Positions 1 through 10,297 of a stretch of 64,000 bases of DNA are shown in pieces. Within the stretch, counting starts at the first letter, position 1, and each line of letters opens with the position of its first letter. This stretch comes from Roseovarius litoreus (GTDB lineage Bacteria > Pseudomonadota > Alphaproteobacteria > Rhodobacterales > Rhodobacteraceae), in contig NZ_FRCB01000002.1 in the NCBI RefSeq assembly GCF_900142765.1, positions 124,001 to 188,000 on the forward strand, given 5' to 3'. A program made the translations under genes and the position numbers. The notes under the pieces are model-generated. The model was not told the DNA's origin. It worked only from the letters and a program-made list of their open reading frames with translations, and did not search any database.

Positions 1-1108
1 CATGGCCCAGTATCGGGCCGGGTATGCCGGTGGCTTCAAGATCCGCGCGGGTCGTCTCGATCGCCTCGGCCAGCCGCGAAATCGGCACGCAAATGTCGGT
101 GACCAAGGCCCGCATCCCAGGGCGACTGGCAAGGATCGCGTGATAGGCATTGTGCCGCATGGTCCAGAGCGCGGTGCGATCCTCGGGTCGCGTGGCCCAG
201 TCAAAGCCCGTGCCGCGGTGCTCGGCGGCGATCAGTCCGAAGGTTTCTGCCTGTTCTCCCACGCCTGCATCCGAGCCGTGAAACTCCAGAAGAAGATGCG
301 GCCGTTCAGGCAAGTCCATCCCGGCATAGGCATTCACGGCCGCGACACTGGCGGGATCCATCAGCTCGATCCGCGCCATCGGGATCCCCATCTGGATGGT
401 CTCGATAACCGCCTGCACCGCATCGCCGACCGTCTCGAACCCGCAGACCGCGCTTGATATCGCCTCGGGTTGACCGTGCAGGCGCAACGTAACCTCGGTG
501 ATCAAACCAAGTGTGCCTTCCGATCCCACGAACAGCCCCGTCAGGTCATAGCCCGAAGAAGATTTGCGCGCGCGCGTGCCGGTGCGGATCACTTCGCCCG
601 AAGCGGTCACCACCTCAAGCCCCAGAACATTGTCGCGCATCGTGCCATAGCGCACCGCCGTCGTGCCGCTTGCACGGGTCGAGGTCATGCCCCCGATCGA
701 GGCATTGGCGCCGGGATCCACGGGAAAGAACAAACCCGTCGCGCGGAGGTCTTCATTGAGCGATTCGCGCGTCACCCCCGGCTGAACCGTCACGTCCATG
801 TCTTCGGGATGCACGGCAAGGATGCGGTTCATCCGGCTGAAATCCACGCTTATACCTCCCTGAAAGGCCTGAGCCTGCCCCTCAAGCGAGGTACCGGTTC
901 CCCATCCGATCACCGCGCATTCCGCCTTTGCGCAAGCCTTCACGATCCTTGCGACCTCTTCCGTGGTTTCAGGATAGGCGACCGCATTCGGTGGGCTGCA
1001 GGGAAAATGACTTTCGCTTCTGCCATGCAGGTTCAAATCGGACTTGGACCGGCTGAGCCGTTGGCCTAGAAACGTTGATATCTCGGCGATTGCTTCCTGC
1101 ACGCCCAT
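1..1108 (-). CDS. FAD-binding oxidase, D-lactate dehydrogenase/glycolate oxidase GlcD type (3' end cut off by the window)
   Basis: The minus-strand frame is open from the window edge to an ATG at 1108, giving 369 codons without a stop. It is preceded by a GGAGG-type ribosome site. The N-terminal half has the PCMH-type FAD-binding layout: a P/S-rich entry followed by VIGWGTGTSLEG (about residues 66-77), then DPGANASIGGM (about 131-141) and GLFVGSEGTLGLI (about 191-203). This is the pattern of FAD-linked D-2-hydroxyacid oxidases such as cytochrome-dependent D-lactate dehydrogenase and GlcD. The C-terminal FAD-oxidase domain begins but is truncated. Its substrate (D-lactate, glycolate or another 2-hydroxyacid) cannot be told from the sequence. 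It is divergent from the chloride channel gene, with 85 bp between the starts. Confidence 0.85.
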   Translation of the reverse strand, partial: MGVQEAIAEISTFLGQRLSRSKSDLNLHGRSESHFPCSPPNAVAYPETTEEVARIVKACAKAECAVIGWGTGTSLEGQAQAFQGGISVDFSRMNRILAVHPEDMDVTVQPGVTRESLNEDLRATGLFFPVDPGANASIGGMTSTRASGTTAVRYGTMRDNVLGLEVVTASGEVIRTGTRARKSSSGYDLTGLFVGSEGTLGLITEVTLRLHGQPEAISSAVCGFETVGDAVQAVIETIQMGIPMARIELMDPASVAAVNAYAGMDLPERPHLLLEFHGSDAGVGEQAETFGLIAAEHRGTGFDWATRPEDRTALWTMRHNAYHAILASRPGMRALVTDICVPISRLAEAIETTRADLEATGIPGPILGH

Positions 1109-1193
1109 GACTGCCCTCCAGAACTGCGACAGGTTCAGGTTACGGTAAGCAAAGCGCAGGGAAAAGAGCGCTGGACCCGGCAAGTGGCAGGCA

Positions 1194-2882
1194 ATGAACG
1201 ACGGCGAACAGTCTATTTTCCGACAGAAGGCGACCGCCGCGCGCGGTGCCGTGCGCAGCGGCTGGGACGTGCTGCTGCATCGGGGCCCAAGCCAGTTCCA
1301 GTTCTGGCTGATCGCCCTTGCGATAGGAATCGCCGCCGGTTTTGCCGCGTTGTTGTTCCGCAAGGGGATCGCCGCGCTGCAAAACCTCGCCTATGGCTCC
1401 GATGATCCGGGCCACTTGCATTCATTGGCTGAAACCTTGCCCTGGTATTGGGTTTTGATCGTGCCGATTCTCGGCGGTCTGGTCGTCGGGATCATCTTGC
1501 ATCTGTTCACCGATGATGCGCGGGTGCGGTCGGTCTCGGATGTGATCGAGGGGGCCGCGCTCAACGATGGCCGGGTCGAGGGGCGTGAGGGTGTCGCCTC
1601 TGCCTTCGCGTCGCTGATCACGCTTGGTACGGGCGGGTCTTCCGGGCGCGAGGGACCGGTCGTGCATATGGCCGGCGTCATTTCGAGCTGGGTGAGCGAC
1701 CGGATCAACGCTGATGGGATCACCGGCCGCGATCTTCTGGGCTGCGCGGTTGCCGCTGCGGTCTCGGCGTCTTTCAACGCGCCGATTGCAGGGGCGCTTT
1801 TCGCGCTCGAGGTGGTGCTACGCCATTTCGCGCTCCATGCCTTTGCCCCGATCGTGATTGCCAGCGTCGCGGGCACGGTCATCAACCGCCTTGAATTCGG
1901 CGACATCACGGAATTCGCCCTGCCCACGGTCAGCGTGCTGGAATTCTATGTCGAATTGCCCGCTTTCCTTCTGTTGGGGCTTGTCTGCGGTGTTGTCGCC
2001 ACGGTGATGATGCACTCGATCTTTTTTGCCGAAGACATGGCCAGTTACATGCAAAAGCGAATCCGCTTGCCGCGATGGCTGCGTCCGGCGGTGGCGGGCG
2101 GCTTGCTGGGGGTTCTGGCGATCTGGTTTCCGCATATCATCGGTGTCGGATACGAGACGACCTCTCTTGCCCTGACCGGGCAGCTTTTGCTGCATGAGGT
2201 GGTGATCTTCGCCATTCTCAAGGTGCTTGCGGTGTCGATCACGATCGGCGGTCGAATGGGCGGCGGGGTGTTCTCGCCATCGCTGATGGTGGGCGCTCTG
2301 ACCGGGCTGGCCTTCGGGCTGATCGCCACGGGGCTGCTGCCCGAGGTGTCGGGCTCGGTCACGCTTTATGCCTTGGCGGGAATGGGCGCTGTCGCGGCGG
2401 CGGTTCTGGGAGCGCCGATTTCGACCACGCTGATCGTGTTCGAACTTACCGGTGACTGGCAGACGGGCCTTGCGGTGATGGTTGCGGTGTCGATGTCGAC
2501 AGCGCTTGGCGCCAAGCTGGTGAAGCGGTCATTCTTCCTGACGCAGCTTGAGCGGCGCGGGCGCCGGCTGGCCGCTGGACCGCAAAGCTATCTTCTGGCG
2601 ATGTTCCGCGTCGAACGGTTGATGCGCAAGTCCGATCACGAACGCCCGGCCCGCGAGGAAAAATGCTGGGAGCTGATCGAGCAGGGGCTCTATGTCGACG
2701 GCAACGCCACGCTAGAAGCGGCGATGCCGGTCTTTGACCGAACGGGGGTCCCGTTTCTTCCTGTGGTCATGCTCAAGGGCGAGGGACAGCCGCCCGAATT
2801 GCTGGGCGCGCTGTTCCATGTCGATGCTCTCAAGATGTACAATAGGGCGCTGGCGGCGGTGTCCGAAGAAGAACACAGCTAG
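1194..2882 (+). CDS. ClC-family chloride channel/transporter
   Basis: A 562-residue polytopic membrane protein of the ClC family, which moves chloride through the inner membrane as a channel or a proton-coupled exchanger. The selectivity-filter region is visible as LGTGGSSGREGPVVH (about residues 144-158), with the gating glutamate of GREGP at about residue 153. The second filter segment GGGVFSPSL lies at about 360. The first filter motif is not the GSGIPE of E. coli ClcA, so the ion selectivity and coupling are open. About ten hydrophobic segments fill residues 35-450. The last 110 residues are hydrophilic and may be a degenerate CBS-like region. The ATG at 1194 is the first reasonable start, and the gene stands alone. 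Confidence 0.9.
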   Translation: MNDGEQSIFRQKATAARGAVRSGWDVLLHRGPSQFQFWLIALAIGIAAGFAALLFRKGIAALQNLAYGSDDPGHLHSLAETLPWYWVLIVPILGGLVVGIILHLFTDDARVRSVSDVIEGAALNDGRVEGREGVASAFASLITLGTGGSSGREGPVVHMAGVISSWVSDRINADGITGRDLLGCAVAAAVSASFNAPIAGALFALEVVLRHFALHAFAPIVIASVAGTVINRLEFGDITEFALPTVSVLEFYVELPAFLLLGLVCGVVATVMMHSIFFAEDMASYMQKRIRLPRWLRPAVAGGLLGVLAIWFPHIIGVGYETTSLALTGQLLLHEVVIFAILKVLAVSITIGGRMGGGVFSPSLMVGALTGLAFGLIATGLLPEVSGSVTLYALAGMGAVAAAVLGAPISTTLIVFELTGDWQTGLAVMVAVSMSTALGAKLVKRSFFLTQLERRGRRLAAGPQSYLLAMFRVERLMRKSDHERPAREEKCWELIEQGLYVDGNATLEAAMPVFDRTGVPFLPVVMLKGEGQPPELLGALFHVDALKMYNRALAAVSEEEHS

Positions 2883-2909
2883 CGCGCCCAGGCAGCGATC
2901 AAACCGGTG

Positions 2910-3251
2910 TCAGACCCGTTCGACCGTGACGGCATCGCTGCTGTAAAACGCCAGATGATCCTTGATCCGGGCGACATCGTCCTTGGGGTCCGGGTAACTC
3001 CAGGCCGCGTTTTCAAGCGTCTGGCTTTTCGTCACGATGGAATAATAATGCGCCTCGCCCTTTTTGGGGCAGGTCGTCCGGTGATCGGTTTCATCGAGAA
3101 AGGCCATGGCGATATCGTCGCGCGGAAAATAGATCACGAACGGATACCCGTCTTCGACGAGTTCCAGCGCGTTCTTGCTTTCTGCAAGAACCGCTCCGCC
3201 TGCACGAACTGTCCATGTGCCTTCGGCCTTACGTATGGTGATATCAGCCAT
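2910..3251 (-). CDS. DUF427 domain-containing protein
   Basis: A 113-residue soluble protein beginning MADITIRKAEG and containing VIYFPRDDIAM, followed by a TTCPKKGEAHYYS segment typical of DUF427 proteins. No enzymatic role is established for the family. The open frame extends upstream to 3344, but that part reads through the end of the pepP gene and looks non-coding. The AAGGGA-type ribosome site sits 7-8 nt before the second of two adjacent ATG codons, so 3251 is preferred over 3254. It lies 62 bp downstream of the pepP stop on the same strand and is probably co-transcribed with it. Its 3' end is convergent with the chloride channel gene. Confidence 0.8.
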   Translation of the reverse strand: MADITIRKAEGTWTVRAGGAVLAESKNALELVEDGYPFVIYFPRDDIAMAFLDETDHRTTCPKKGEAHYYSIVTKSQTLENAAWSYPDPKDDVARIKDHLAFYSSDAVTVERV

Positions 3252-3313
3252 CATCGTCCCTTTCTTGTTTTTCTTCACGTCCTCAAGTGCCGTCGCTTTG
3301 TTACAGCAATGTG

Positions 3314-5116
3314 TCACAGGGGATCGGTTGCCTGGCGCAACCATAATTCAGCCGGCCCCGACATCCGAGGCCCGATTTTTTCCCAACATTCAGCATGATA
3401 GGCATTGAGCCAGTCGCGCTCGGGACCTGTCAGCATCTCCAGCACGATCAGTCGGCGGTCGATGGGAACGAAACTCAGCGTCTCGAAACACAGCTTGCCG
3501 CTGGCGTCGCCGCCGGGCAGGGTCTGCGCCTCGGTGACGACGAGCAGATTTTCGATACGGATGCCAAAAGCGCCCTCGCGGTAATATCCGGGCTCGTTCG
3601 ACAGGATCATCCCCGGCTCCAGCGTGACCTCGCCGCTTTTCGACAGGCGCTGCGGGCCTTCGTGAACGCACAGATGCACGCCCACGCCATGCCCTGTCCC
3701 GTGGCCGTAATCCTGATCGGCCAACCATAGCGGATGCCGCGCAATCGCATCCAGATCGCGCCCGGACAGACCGCGTGGCCAACGGGTGCGGCTCATCGCG
3801 ATCATCCCCTGCAGAACCCGTGTGAAAGCCGCCCGCTCGTCCGGGCCGGGTTGGCCCACGGGCAGGGTGCGCGTGATGTCGGTGGTGCCATCCAGATATT
3901 GCCCGCCGCTGTCGAGCACCAGCAGGTCTCCATCGGTCAGCACCCGGTTTGTCTTGCGTGTCACCCGGTAATGCGCCAGAGCGCCGTTCGGGCCGCTCCC
4001 GGCGATGGTGTCGAAGCTGATATCCAGAAGCTTGCCAGTTGCCCGGCGGCAGGCTTCAAGCTCGGTGACCACGTCGATTTCGGTGAGCGTGCCGGGGGGC
4101 TGATCGTCAAACCAGGCAAGAAACGCACAAACCGCAGCCCCATCGCGCAGATGCGCCTCGCGGGTGGCGGCGATCTCGGCGCGGCTTTTGCAGGCTTTGG
4201 GCAGGATGCAGGGATCATCCCCCCAGACATGCGAGACATTCGCCTCGTCCAGCTGGCTGGCGACCCAGACAGGCACGCTGCCCTTGTCCAGACGCACAGG
4301 GCCGCCAAGACTGCGCAGCCCCGGGGCGAAGGCGCTTGGCGGGCGGATGGTGACATCCTCTCCCAGATGCTCTCTTACGGCCTCGTCCAGTTTGCCTGCC
4401 TCGACATAGAGCGTCAGATGCGCGTCCGAATGCAGCACGGCAAAGGCATGGGGAACCGGATTGCGGGGAATGTCGCTGCCGCGGATATTGAGCAGCCACG
4501 CGATCGAGTCGGGCAGGGTGATCACCGCGCATGTATGTCCCGCATTGCGCAGGGCCGCAGCTACACGGCGGCGCTTGTCACTATGCGACTCGCCCGCCAG
4601 ATCCTCGGGATAGACGCGGATCGCCCCGCAGGGCGGCGCGGGTTGATCGGCCCAGAACCGGTCGATCAGGTTGCGGGTCGGCTTGAGGCTGATGGCGGTG
4701 CCGCTCAGCTCTTTTTCCGCCGCCTCGATCTGCGTCGGTGTGTAAAGCCAAGGATCAAAACCAATGACGCCGCCATTCGGCAGGTGCCGCTTGAGCCAGT
4801 CGGTCAGCTTCACCTCTGGCCAGTCCACCGGGGTGAAATGCGCGCCGTCCACTTGCGCGCGGACTTGCGTGCGATACCGGCCATCCACGAACACACCCGC
4901 GCGCTCGGCCAGAACGGCACAGAAGCCTGCCGATCCGGTGAATCCCGTAAGCCATGCCAATCTATTGTCGCAGTCCGCGACATACTCGCCCTGGTGCGCA
5001 TCGGCGCGCGGCACCAGAAACCCCGAAAGACCGTCGGCAGCGATGGCGTCGCGCAACAGGGCAAGCCGGGATGGCCCCTGATCCGGAGACGCGGTGTCAT
5101 CGAAGGACTGGAACAT
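3314..5116 (-). CDS. pepP: Xaa-Pro aminopeptidase, M24B family
   Basis: A 600-residue cytosolic metallopeptidase that removes an N-terminal residue preceding proline. There are two creatinase-like N-terminal domains (about residues 15-310), then the M24 pita-bread catalytic domain and a C-terminal extension typical of the long eukaryote-like APP1 type. All five expected dimetal ligands are visible: D402 and D413 (spaced 11, in LDSGGQY...DITRT), H476 (GTGHGVG), E508 (SNEPGYY) and E522 (RIENLL). The start at 5116 has an AAAGGAG ribosome site. The upstream neighbour on the same strand is cobT, with a 148-bp gap. Confidence 0.93.
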   Translation of the reverse strand: MFQSFDDTASPDQGPSRLALLRDAIAADGLSGFLVPRADAHQGEYVADCDNRLAWLTGFTGSAGFCAVLAERAGVFVDGRYRTQVRAQVDGAHFTPVDWPEVKLTDWLKRHLPNGGVIGFDPWLYTPTQIEAAEKELSGTAISLKPTRNLIDRFWADQPAPPCGAIRVYPEDLAGESHSDKRRRVAAALRNAGHTCAVITLPDSIAWLLNIRGSDIPRNPVPHAFAVLHSDAHLTLYVEAGKLDEAVREHLGEDVTIRPPSAFAPGLRSLGGPVRLDKGSVPVWVASQLDEANVSHVWGDDPCILPKACKSRAEIAATREAHLRDGAAVCAFLAWFDDQPPGTLTEIDVVTELEACRRATGKLLDISFDTIAGSGPNGALAHYRVTRKTNRVLTDGDLLVLDSGGQYLDGTTDITRTLPVGQPGPDERAAFTRVLQGMIAMSRTRWPRGLSGRDLDAIARHPLWLADQDYGHGTGHGVGVHLCVHEGPQRLSKSGEVTLEPGMILSNEPGYYREGAFGIRIENLLVVTEAQTLPGGDASGKLCFETLSFVPIDRRLIVLEMLTGPERDWLNAYHAECWEKIGPRMSGPAELWLRQATDPL

Positions 5117-5264
5117 GGCAATCTCCTTTGGGCGAGCGCGGCTCGTAAGTGCTAGAGAACCGCGCCGCGAAGATCAATCTCCCAACGGTCGGACAATCGA
5201 ACCGCGCGGCAGGGCAGAGCCCGCCGTCATGGTGCAAAGACCAAAAGCCGCGAAACGATCGTGC

Positions 5265-7142
5265 TCAGCCTGCCTTGCGGATGCCCATGATCCTTGCGCG
5301 GGCGCGCGGATCGGGATCGAACAGGGCCGCCAACTGCTCGGTCATCGCACCGGCCAGCTGATCGACATCGGTGATGGTCACCGCGCGGTCGTAATAGCGC
5401 GTCACGTCATGGCCGATACCGATGGCCAGCAATTCGACCGCCTTGCGCCGCTCGATCATCGCGATCACGTCGCGCAGGTGCTTTTCAAGGTAATTCGCGG
5501 GGTTCACCGACAGGGTACTGTCATCGACCGGGGCGCCGTCCGAGATCACCATCATGATCTTGCGCGCCTCCTTGCGGCCAGCCAGCCGCCGATGTGCCCA
5601 TTCCAGCGCTTCACCGTCGATATTTTCCTTGAGCAGCCCCTCTTTCATCATCAGGCCCAGATTGTCCCGAGTGCGCCGCATCGGCGCATCGGCGGATTTG
5701 TAGATGATGTGGCGCAGATCGTTGAGCCGCCCGGGAACCTGCCGGCGCCCCTCGTTCAGCCATGCCTCGCGGCTTTGACCTCCCTTCCAGGCGCGGGTGG
5801 TGAAGCCCAGGATCTCGACCTTGACGCTGCATCTTTCCAGCGTGCGGGCCAGAACATCGGCGCAGATCGCGGCAATCGAGATCGGTCGCCCGCGCATAGA
5901 CCCGGAATTGTCCAGAAGCAGCGTCACCACCGTGTCGCGGAACTCCATGTCCTTCTCGACCTTGAAGCTCAGAGGGGTGGTCGGGTTGGCCACCACGCGG
6001 GCAAGGCGCCCTGCGTCCAGAATGCCTTCTTCGCGGTCGAATTCCCAACTGCGGCTTTGCTGGGCCTGCAGGCGGCGTTGCAGCTTGTTGGCCAGCCGAC
6101 TTACCGCGCCTTTCAGCGGATCGAGCTGCTGATCGAGATAGGCGCGCAAGCGTTCAAGTTCGACCGGTTCGGCCAGGTCCTCGGCGCGGATTTCCTCGTC
6201 ATATTCGGTGGAATAGACGGTGTAATTTGGGTCCGCATCCGAAACCGGGGCAGGGGCGGGCGGCTCCATCGGGGCCTCGCCTTCTGGCAGTTCGGTCTCT
6301 TCGCCCATGTCCTCATCGGCCATGTCATCCATGCTGACCTGGGCCTGCGCGTCGTCCTGCTGCTGCTCCTGACTTTGCTCGGGATTGGCCTCGGCGTCGC
6401 TTTCGTCGCTCTCGTCCTGACCTGAGCTGTCGGGCTGCTCGTCTTCCTCGGGGGTCTGTTCGGCCTCGTCGTCCTGATCGTCATCGGGGGCGTCGGGATC
6501 GTCGCCCAACTGGTCGCCATATCCCAGATCCTCGATCACCTTGCGGGCAAACCGGGCGAACTCAGTCTGGTCCGCCAGCGTCTTTTCCAGATTTTCCAGC
6601 GTGCCGCCGGCCTGCTGCTCGATGAAATCGCGCCACAGGTTCATGACGTTCTGAGCGGCGGGCGGCAGATCGCGCCCGGTGGCCAGATGCCGCACAAGAT
6701 AGCCTGCCGCCGTGGCCAGCGGCGCATCGGCGGGGGTGGTGATCCCGCCATAGCCCAGCCTGTCGGCCTCGGCACCGATCTTGGCGTCGATATTGCCTGC
6801 CGTGCCGGGCATGTGACGCGCGCCGATCGCCTCGCAGCGGGCGGTTTCCATGGCTTCATACAGATCGCGCGCCATCTCGCCCGCCGGGGAATAGCGCGCA
6901 TGGGTGGCGGCATCGTGATATCTGTGCCGCAGCGCAAGGGCATCGGCGGTGCCGCGTGCCTGCAGAACCTCGTCGCGTGTCATGCGGCGGCTGATCTGCG
7001 GCAAGCGCAGGGAATCGCCCGACAGTCCGGCAGGATCGACCGAATAGCTGACGTTCAGATCGGAATCGTCGGCCATCACCTTGGTCGCTTGGGCCAGCGC
7101 CTTCTTGAACGGATCGGCCGGATTGTCGGTTTTCTGCGCCAT
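5265..7142 (-). CDS. cobT: Aerobic cobaltochelatase subunit CobT
   Basis: A 625-residue subunit of the ATP-dependent CobNST chelatase, which inserts Co2+ into hydrogenobyrinic acid a,c-diamide in the aerobic cobalamin pathway. The N-terminal CobT domain covers about residues 1-205. A very acidic linker (about 205-305, rich in Asp, Glu, Gln and Ser) follows. The C-terminal VWA domain has a MIDAS motif DNSGSM near residue 412 and ISDGAP further on. Length and architecture match CobT of alphaproteobacteria. It follows cobS on the same strand with a 107-bp gap, and an AGGAGAG-type ribosome site precedes the ATG. The large subunit cobN is not in this window. Confidence 0.96.
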   Translation of the reverse strand: MAQKTDNPADPFKKALAQATKVMADDSDLNVSYSVDPAGLSGDSLRLPQISRRMTRDEVLQARGTADALALRHRYHDAATHARYSPAGEMARDLYEAMETARCEAIGARHMPGTAGNIDAKIGAEADRLGYGGITTPADAPLATAAGYLVRHLATGRDLPPAAQNVMNLWRDFIEQQAGGTLENLEKTLADQTEFARFARKVIEDLGYGDQLGDDPDAPDDDQDDEAEQTPEEDEQPDSSGQDESDESDAEANPEQSQEQQQDDAQAQVSMDDMADEDMGEETELPEGEAPMEPPAPAPVSDADPNYTVYSTEYDEEIRAEDLAEPVELERLRAYLDQQLDPLKGAVSRLANKLQRRLQAQQSRSWEFDREEGILDAGRLARVVANPTTPLSFKVEKDMEFRDTVVTLLLDNSGSMRGRPISIAAICADVLARTLERCSVKVEILGFTTRAWKGGQSREAWLNEGRRQVPGRLNDLRHIIYKSADAPMRRTRDNLGLMMKEGLLKENIDGEALEWAHRRLAGRKEARKIMMVISDGAPVDDSTLSVNPANYLEKHLRDVIAMIERRKAVELLAIGIGHDVTRYYDRAVTITDVDQLAGAMTEQLAALFDPDPRARARIMGIRKAG

Positions 7143-7249
7143 GCGCGTTCACTCTCCTCGGCGGACTGCAGCGGGGGCGATGGGGCTCCCGTCGCCCGGC
7201 CCGTCAGTTCCTGATGCGCCCGTGGCGCCTGACATGCCCGTGGTCAGTC

Positions 7250-8236
7250 TCACCCAAGGCTCATGCTGGCGGCGCTTTCGGGCAGTTCCTCGTCAAAGCA
7301 GCGCTGATAGAACTCGGCCACCGTCTGCCGCTCCAGCTCGTCGCATTTGTTGAGGAAGGTCAGCCGGAAAGCATAGCCCACATCGCGGAAGATCGTGGCG
7401 TTCTGCGCCCATGCGATCACCGTGCGCGGACTCATCACCGTGGACAGCTCGCCATTCATGAAGGCGGTGCGGCTGAGATCGGCGACCGTCACCATCTGGC
7501 TGATGGTCTTGCGTCCGGCGGCGGTGTTGTAGACCGGGTTCTTGGCCAGCACGATGTTGGTTTCCGCGTCATGGCTGAGATAATTGAGCGTCGCGACAAG
7601 GCTCCAACGGTCCATCTGACCCTGGTTGATCTGCTGGGTGCCGTGATAAAGCCCCGTCGTGTCGCCCAGGCCAACCGTGTTGGCCGTGGCGAAAAGGCGG
7701 AAATACGGGTTGGGCGAGATCACCTCGTTCTGGTCCAGCAGCGTCAGCTTGCCATCGGCCTCCAGCACGCGCTGGATCACGAACATCACGTCGGCCCGGC
7801 CCGCATCGTATTCGTCGAACACGATTGCCGTCGGATTGCGCAGCGCCCAAGGCAGGATGCCTTCGTGGAACTCGGTCACCTGCTTGCCATCGCGCAGCTT
7901 GATCGCATCCTTGCCGATCAGGTCGATCCGGCTGATATGACTGTCGAGATTGACGCGCACGCAGGGCCAGTTCAAGCGGCTCGCCACCTGTTCGATATGC
8001 GTGGATTTGCCCGTGCCGTGATAGCCTTGCACCATGACGCGGCGGTTATGGCTGAACCCGGCAAGGATCGCCAGTGTCGTGTCGGGATCGAACTTGTAGG
8101 TGCTGTCATTCTCGGGCACACGCTCGGTGCGATCGGGAAAGCCTTTTACAATCATGTCCGTGTCGATGCCGAAAACTTCGCGCACCGAGATTTCCTCGGT
8201 CGGTTTCGCGTTTACATCGATGCTGCCGTCAGCCAT
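7250..8236 (-). CDS. cobS: Aerobic cobaltochelatase subunit CobS (AAA+ ATPase)
   Basis: A 328-residue MoxR-like AAA+ ATPase that, with CobT, powers cobalt insertion by CobN. The Walker A motif GYHGTGKST lies at residues 71-79, Walker B IVFDE at 138-142, and sensor residues follow in LFATANTVG. The N-terminus (SVREVFGID) is characteristic of CobS rather than of generic MoxR proteins. It is transcribed toward cobT, and its start is divergent from the ECF sigma gene with 146 bp between them. No cobalamin riboswitch could be recognised in that gap. Confidence 0.96.
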   Translation of the reverse strand: MADGSIDVNAKPTEEISVREVFGIDTDMIVKGFPDRTERVPENDSTYKFDPDTTLAILAGFSHNRRVMVQGYHGTGKSTHIEQVASRLNWPCVRVNLDSHISRIDLIGKDAIKLRDGKQVTEFHEGILPWALRNPTAIVFDEYDAGRADVMFVIQRVLEADGKLTLLDQNEVISPNPYFRLFATANTVGLGDTTGLYHGTQQINQGQMDRWSLVATLNYLSHDAETNIVLAKNPVYNTAAGRKTISQMVTVADLSRTAFMNGELSTVMSPRTVIAWAQNATIFRDVGYAFRLTFLNKCDELERQTVAEFYQRCFDEELPESAASMSLG

Positions 8237-8382
8237 TCGCGCAGTCCTTTAATCGGGTATCCTGAGTTTGGTTTCCGTGGTGCAACATATTGCGTCCGAG
8301 AGCAAGGGGAAGGGCGGGAATTGCATGGTGCCGGACGCAAACGTCTCTGGACACCTCCTGTGGCTGCAATAGAAAAGCAAGC

Positions 8383-8925
8383 ATGGCGAGTCGTAATGAC
8401 ATCGAAAACTGGCTGGCTCGATGCGCCATGGGCGACAGGCGGGCATTCGCGGCGCTCTATCAGGCGACATCAGCGAAACTATTCGGCATTTGCCTGCGTG
8501 TCTTGCAAGACCGCTCCGAGGCCGAGGATGTGCTGCAGGACGTTTACGTGAAGATCTGGCGCAATGCCGGGCAGTATCAGGTGAACGGTCTGAGTCCGAT
8601 GACATGGCTGATCACCATTGCCCGCAATGCCTCTATAGATCGTTTGCGCCGCCGGCGCGCGATGTCCGGCGACAGCGACGGCGCGGACCTGCAGGCCGAT
8701 CCGGCGCCCGGCCCCGAAGCGCGCGCCATGGCCGCCTCGGACAGTGCGCGTCTGACCGGATGCCTTGGAGAATTGGACGAAAGACATGCGCAGGCGGTAA
8801 AAGGCGCCTATCTTGACGGCGAGACCTATGCCGATCTTGCGGTACGGTTCGACGTGCCGCTGAACACGATGCGGACATGGCTGCGGCGCAGCCTGCTGAA
8901 ACTGAGGGAGTGCCTCTCGCGATGA
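8383..8925 (+). CDS. ECF-family RNA polymerase sigma factor
   Basis: A 180-residue group 4 sigma factor. Region 2 runs from about residue 8 to 80, with the SEAEDVLQDVYVKIWR core that contacts RNA polymerase and the -10 element. Region 4 (about 115-178) has the helix-turn-helix TYADLAVRFDVPLNTMRTWL for the -35 element. The frame is open upstream to a TTG at 8290, but the ATG at 8383 begins the homologous region. The stop overlaps the start of the anti-sigma gene (ATGA), so the two are translationally coupled. With the RskA-like partner and the fasciclin gene downstream it resembles the SigK-type (ECF19-like) arrangement; assignment to that subgroup is inference. Confidence 0.92.
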   Translation: MASRNDIENWLARCAMGDRRAFAALYQATSAKLFGICLRVLQDRSEAEDVLQDVYVKIWRNAGQYQVNGLSPMTWLITIARNASIDRLRRRRAMSGDSDGADLQADPAPGPEARAMAASDSARLTGCLGELDERHAQAVKGAYLDGETYADLAVRFDVPLNTMRTWLRRSLLKLRECLSR

Positions 8926-9632
8926 GCGACGCGTTGCCGGAACGTGATGCCGACAAGGCCCTGGCGGGGGAATATGCCCTTGGCCTTCTGCCGCCCGACG
9001 AGGCGGTGGCTTTCGAGGCGCGTCTCGCATCCGAGCCCCAGTTGCGCGCACTTTATGCCGACTGGGCCGAGGATCTGGCCCGGCTGACCGACCGGATCGA
9101 CCCTGTCGCCCCCCCGCCTCAGATTTGGGCCGGGACCGAAGAACGGCTTTTCGGATCGCGCGGCCGAGTGCGCCCCTCTGCCGCCTGGTCGGGCGGGTGG
9201 CTCGGAACCCTGATGGGCGGCATAACCGCCACTGTCCTTGTGCTGGCGCTGATCGTCGGTGCGGACCTGATGCAGCGCGGCCCGTCTGGCCCCTCTGATC
9301 CGGCCTATGTCGCGGAACTTGTGTCCGAAGAACGCAACCTGATCCTCTTTGCAGCCTATGACGCGCAGCAGGGCACACTCTTCGTCGAGCGCCAAAGCGG
9401 CGCCCCGGCGCAGAATCGTACCCTTGAGCTTTGGCTGATCGCAGGCTCCGATGCGCCGGTCTCCCTTGGGGTATTGCCCGACGCGCGCGCCGGAGTGATC
9501 GACATCCCCGAGGCTCTGCGCCCCCGGCTCGAGGGGGCTGCACTGGCGGTATCTGACGAACCCGAAGGCGGCTCGCCCACGGGCGCACCGACCGGTGCTG
9601 TGCTGGCCGTGGCGCAGATCACGAACACGTGA
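8922..9632 (+). CDS. RskA-type membrane anti-sigma factor
   Basis: A 236-residue single-pass inner-membrane protein. The cytosolic N-terminus (about 1-85) has the ALAGEYALGLLPPDEAVAFE pattern of RskA-family sigma-binding domains. A single membrane segment follows at about 100-120 (GGITATVLVLALIVGA). The periplasmic part has the RTLELWLIAG and PVSLGVL motifs of the RskA C-terminal domain. It lacks the His-Cys zinc motif of ChrR/RseA-type ZAS proteins. The ATG at 8922 overlaps the sigma-factor stop by 4 nt. It is expected to hold the sigma factor at the membrane until an envelope signal triggers its cleavage; the signal is unknown. Confidence 0.88.
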   Translation: MSDALPERDADKALAGEYALGLLPPDEAVAFEARLASEPQLRALYADWAEDLARLTDRIDPVAPPPQIWAGTEERLFGSRGRVRPSAAWSGGWLGTLMGGITATVLVLALIVGADLMQRGPSGPSDPAYVAELVSEERNLILFAAYDAQQGTLFVERQSGAPAQNRTLELWLIAGSDAPVSLGVLPDARAGVIDIPEALRPRLEGAALAVSDEPEGGSPTGAPTGAVLAVAQITNT

Positions 9633-9722
9633 GACCGATTTCTGAAACTTCCTGATCCTCCCTGCGTGACTTCGGGGTCTGCGGGCATTTGCGCCCGGGA
9701 TTATAAATCAGGAGGACTTCTC

Positions 9723-10283
9723 ATGTTCAGATCAACTTTTTTCGCAGCAACAGCCGTCGCTGCACTTGGCCTCGGCGCATCCGTGGCCAGTGCCGACAAC
9801 CCGATGGTGGGCGGCGCGCCGATGTTCGCCGACAAGACGATCGTCGAAAATGCCGTGAACTCCAAGGACCATGAAACCCTTGTGGCCGCGGTGCAGGCGG
9901 CAGGCCTTGTCGATGTGCTGAACTCCGATGGTCCGTTCACCGTCTTCGCGCCGACCGATGCGGCTTTCGGCATGCTCAAGGAAGGCACGGTCGAGGCGCT
10001 GCTTCAGCCCGAGGCCAAGGCGCAACTGGCCAACATCCTCAAATGCCACGTGGTCGGCGCCGAAGCGATGTCGATGGCGATCAAGGGCATGATCGACGAT
10101 GACGGTGGCGTGCATCCCGTTCCCACGCTCGGGACGTGCACGCTGCAGGCCACCTACAAGGGCGACAGCATCATGCTCGAGGATGAACGCGGCCGAGTCA
10201 TCAACGTGACCATCGCCGACGTGCAGCAGTCCAACGGCGTGATCCATGTGGTCGACAGGGTCATTCTGCCCCCGCAGTCCTGA
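9723..10283 (+). CDS. Secreted fasciclin (FAS1) domain protein
   Basis: A 186-residue exported protein with one FAS1 domain. A Sec signal peptide covers residues 1-23 (MFRSTFFAATAVAALGLGAS, cleavage near ASA-DN). The two FAS1 signature blocks are visible: FTVFAPTDAAFGML (H1) and GVIHVVDRVILP (H2) near the C-terminus. Two cysteines (KCHVV, GTCTL) could form a disulfide. FAS1 domains are adhesion or interaction modules; in mycobacteria the FAS1 proteins MPT70 and MPT83 are the main targets of SigK-RskA. A strong AGGAGG ribosome site precedes the ATG at 9723. It follows the anti-sigma gene by 90 bp and may be under control of the ECF factor. Confidence 0.92.
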   Translation: MFRSTFFAATAVAALGLGASVASADNPMVGGAPMFADKTIVENAVNSKDHETLVAAVQAAGLVDVLNSDGPFTVFAPTDAAFGMLKEGTVEALLQPEAKAQLANILKCHVVGAEAMSMAIKGMIDDDGGVHPVPTLGTCTLQATYKGDSIMLEDERGRVINVTIADVQQSNGVIHVVDRVILPPQS

Positions 10284-10297
10284 GATCACAGCATCGT

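Noticed and set aside
8237-8382. Cobalamin riboswitch upstream of cobS
   Set aside because: The gap is only 146 bp and no B12-box-like text or suitable fold was seen on the minus strand.
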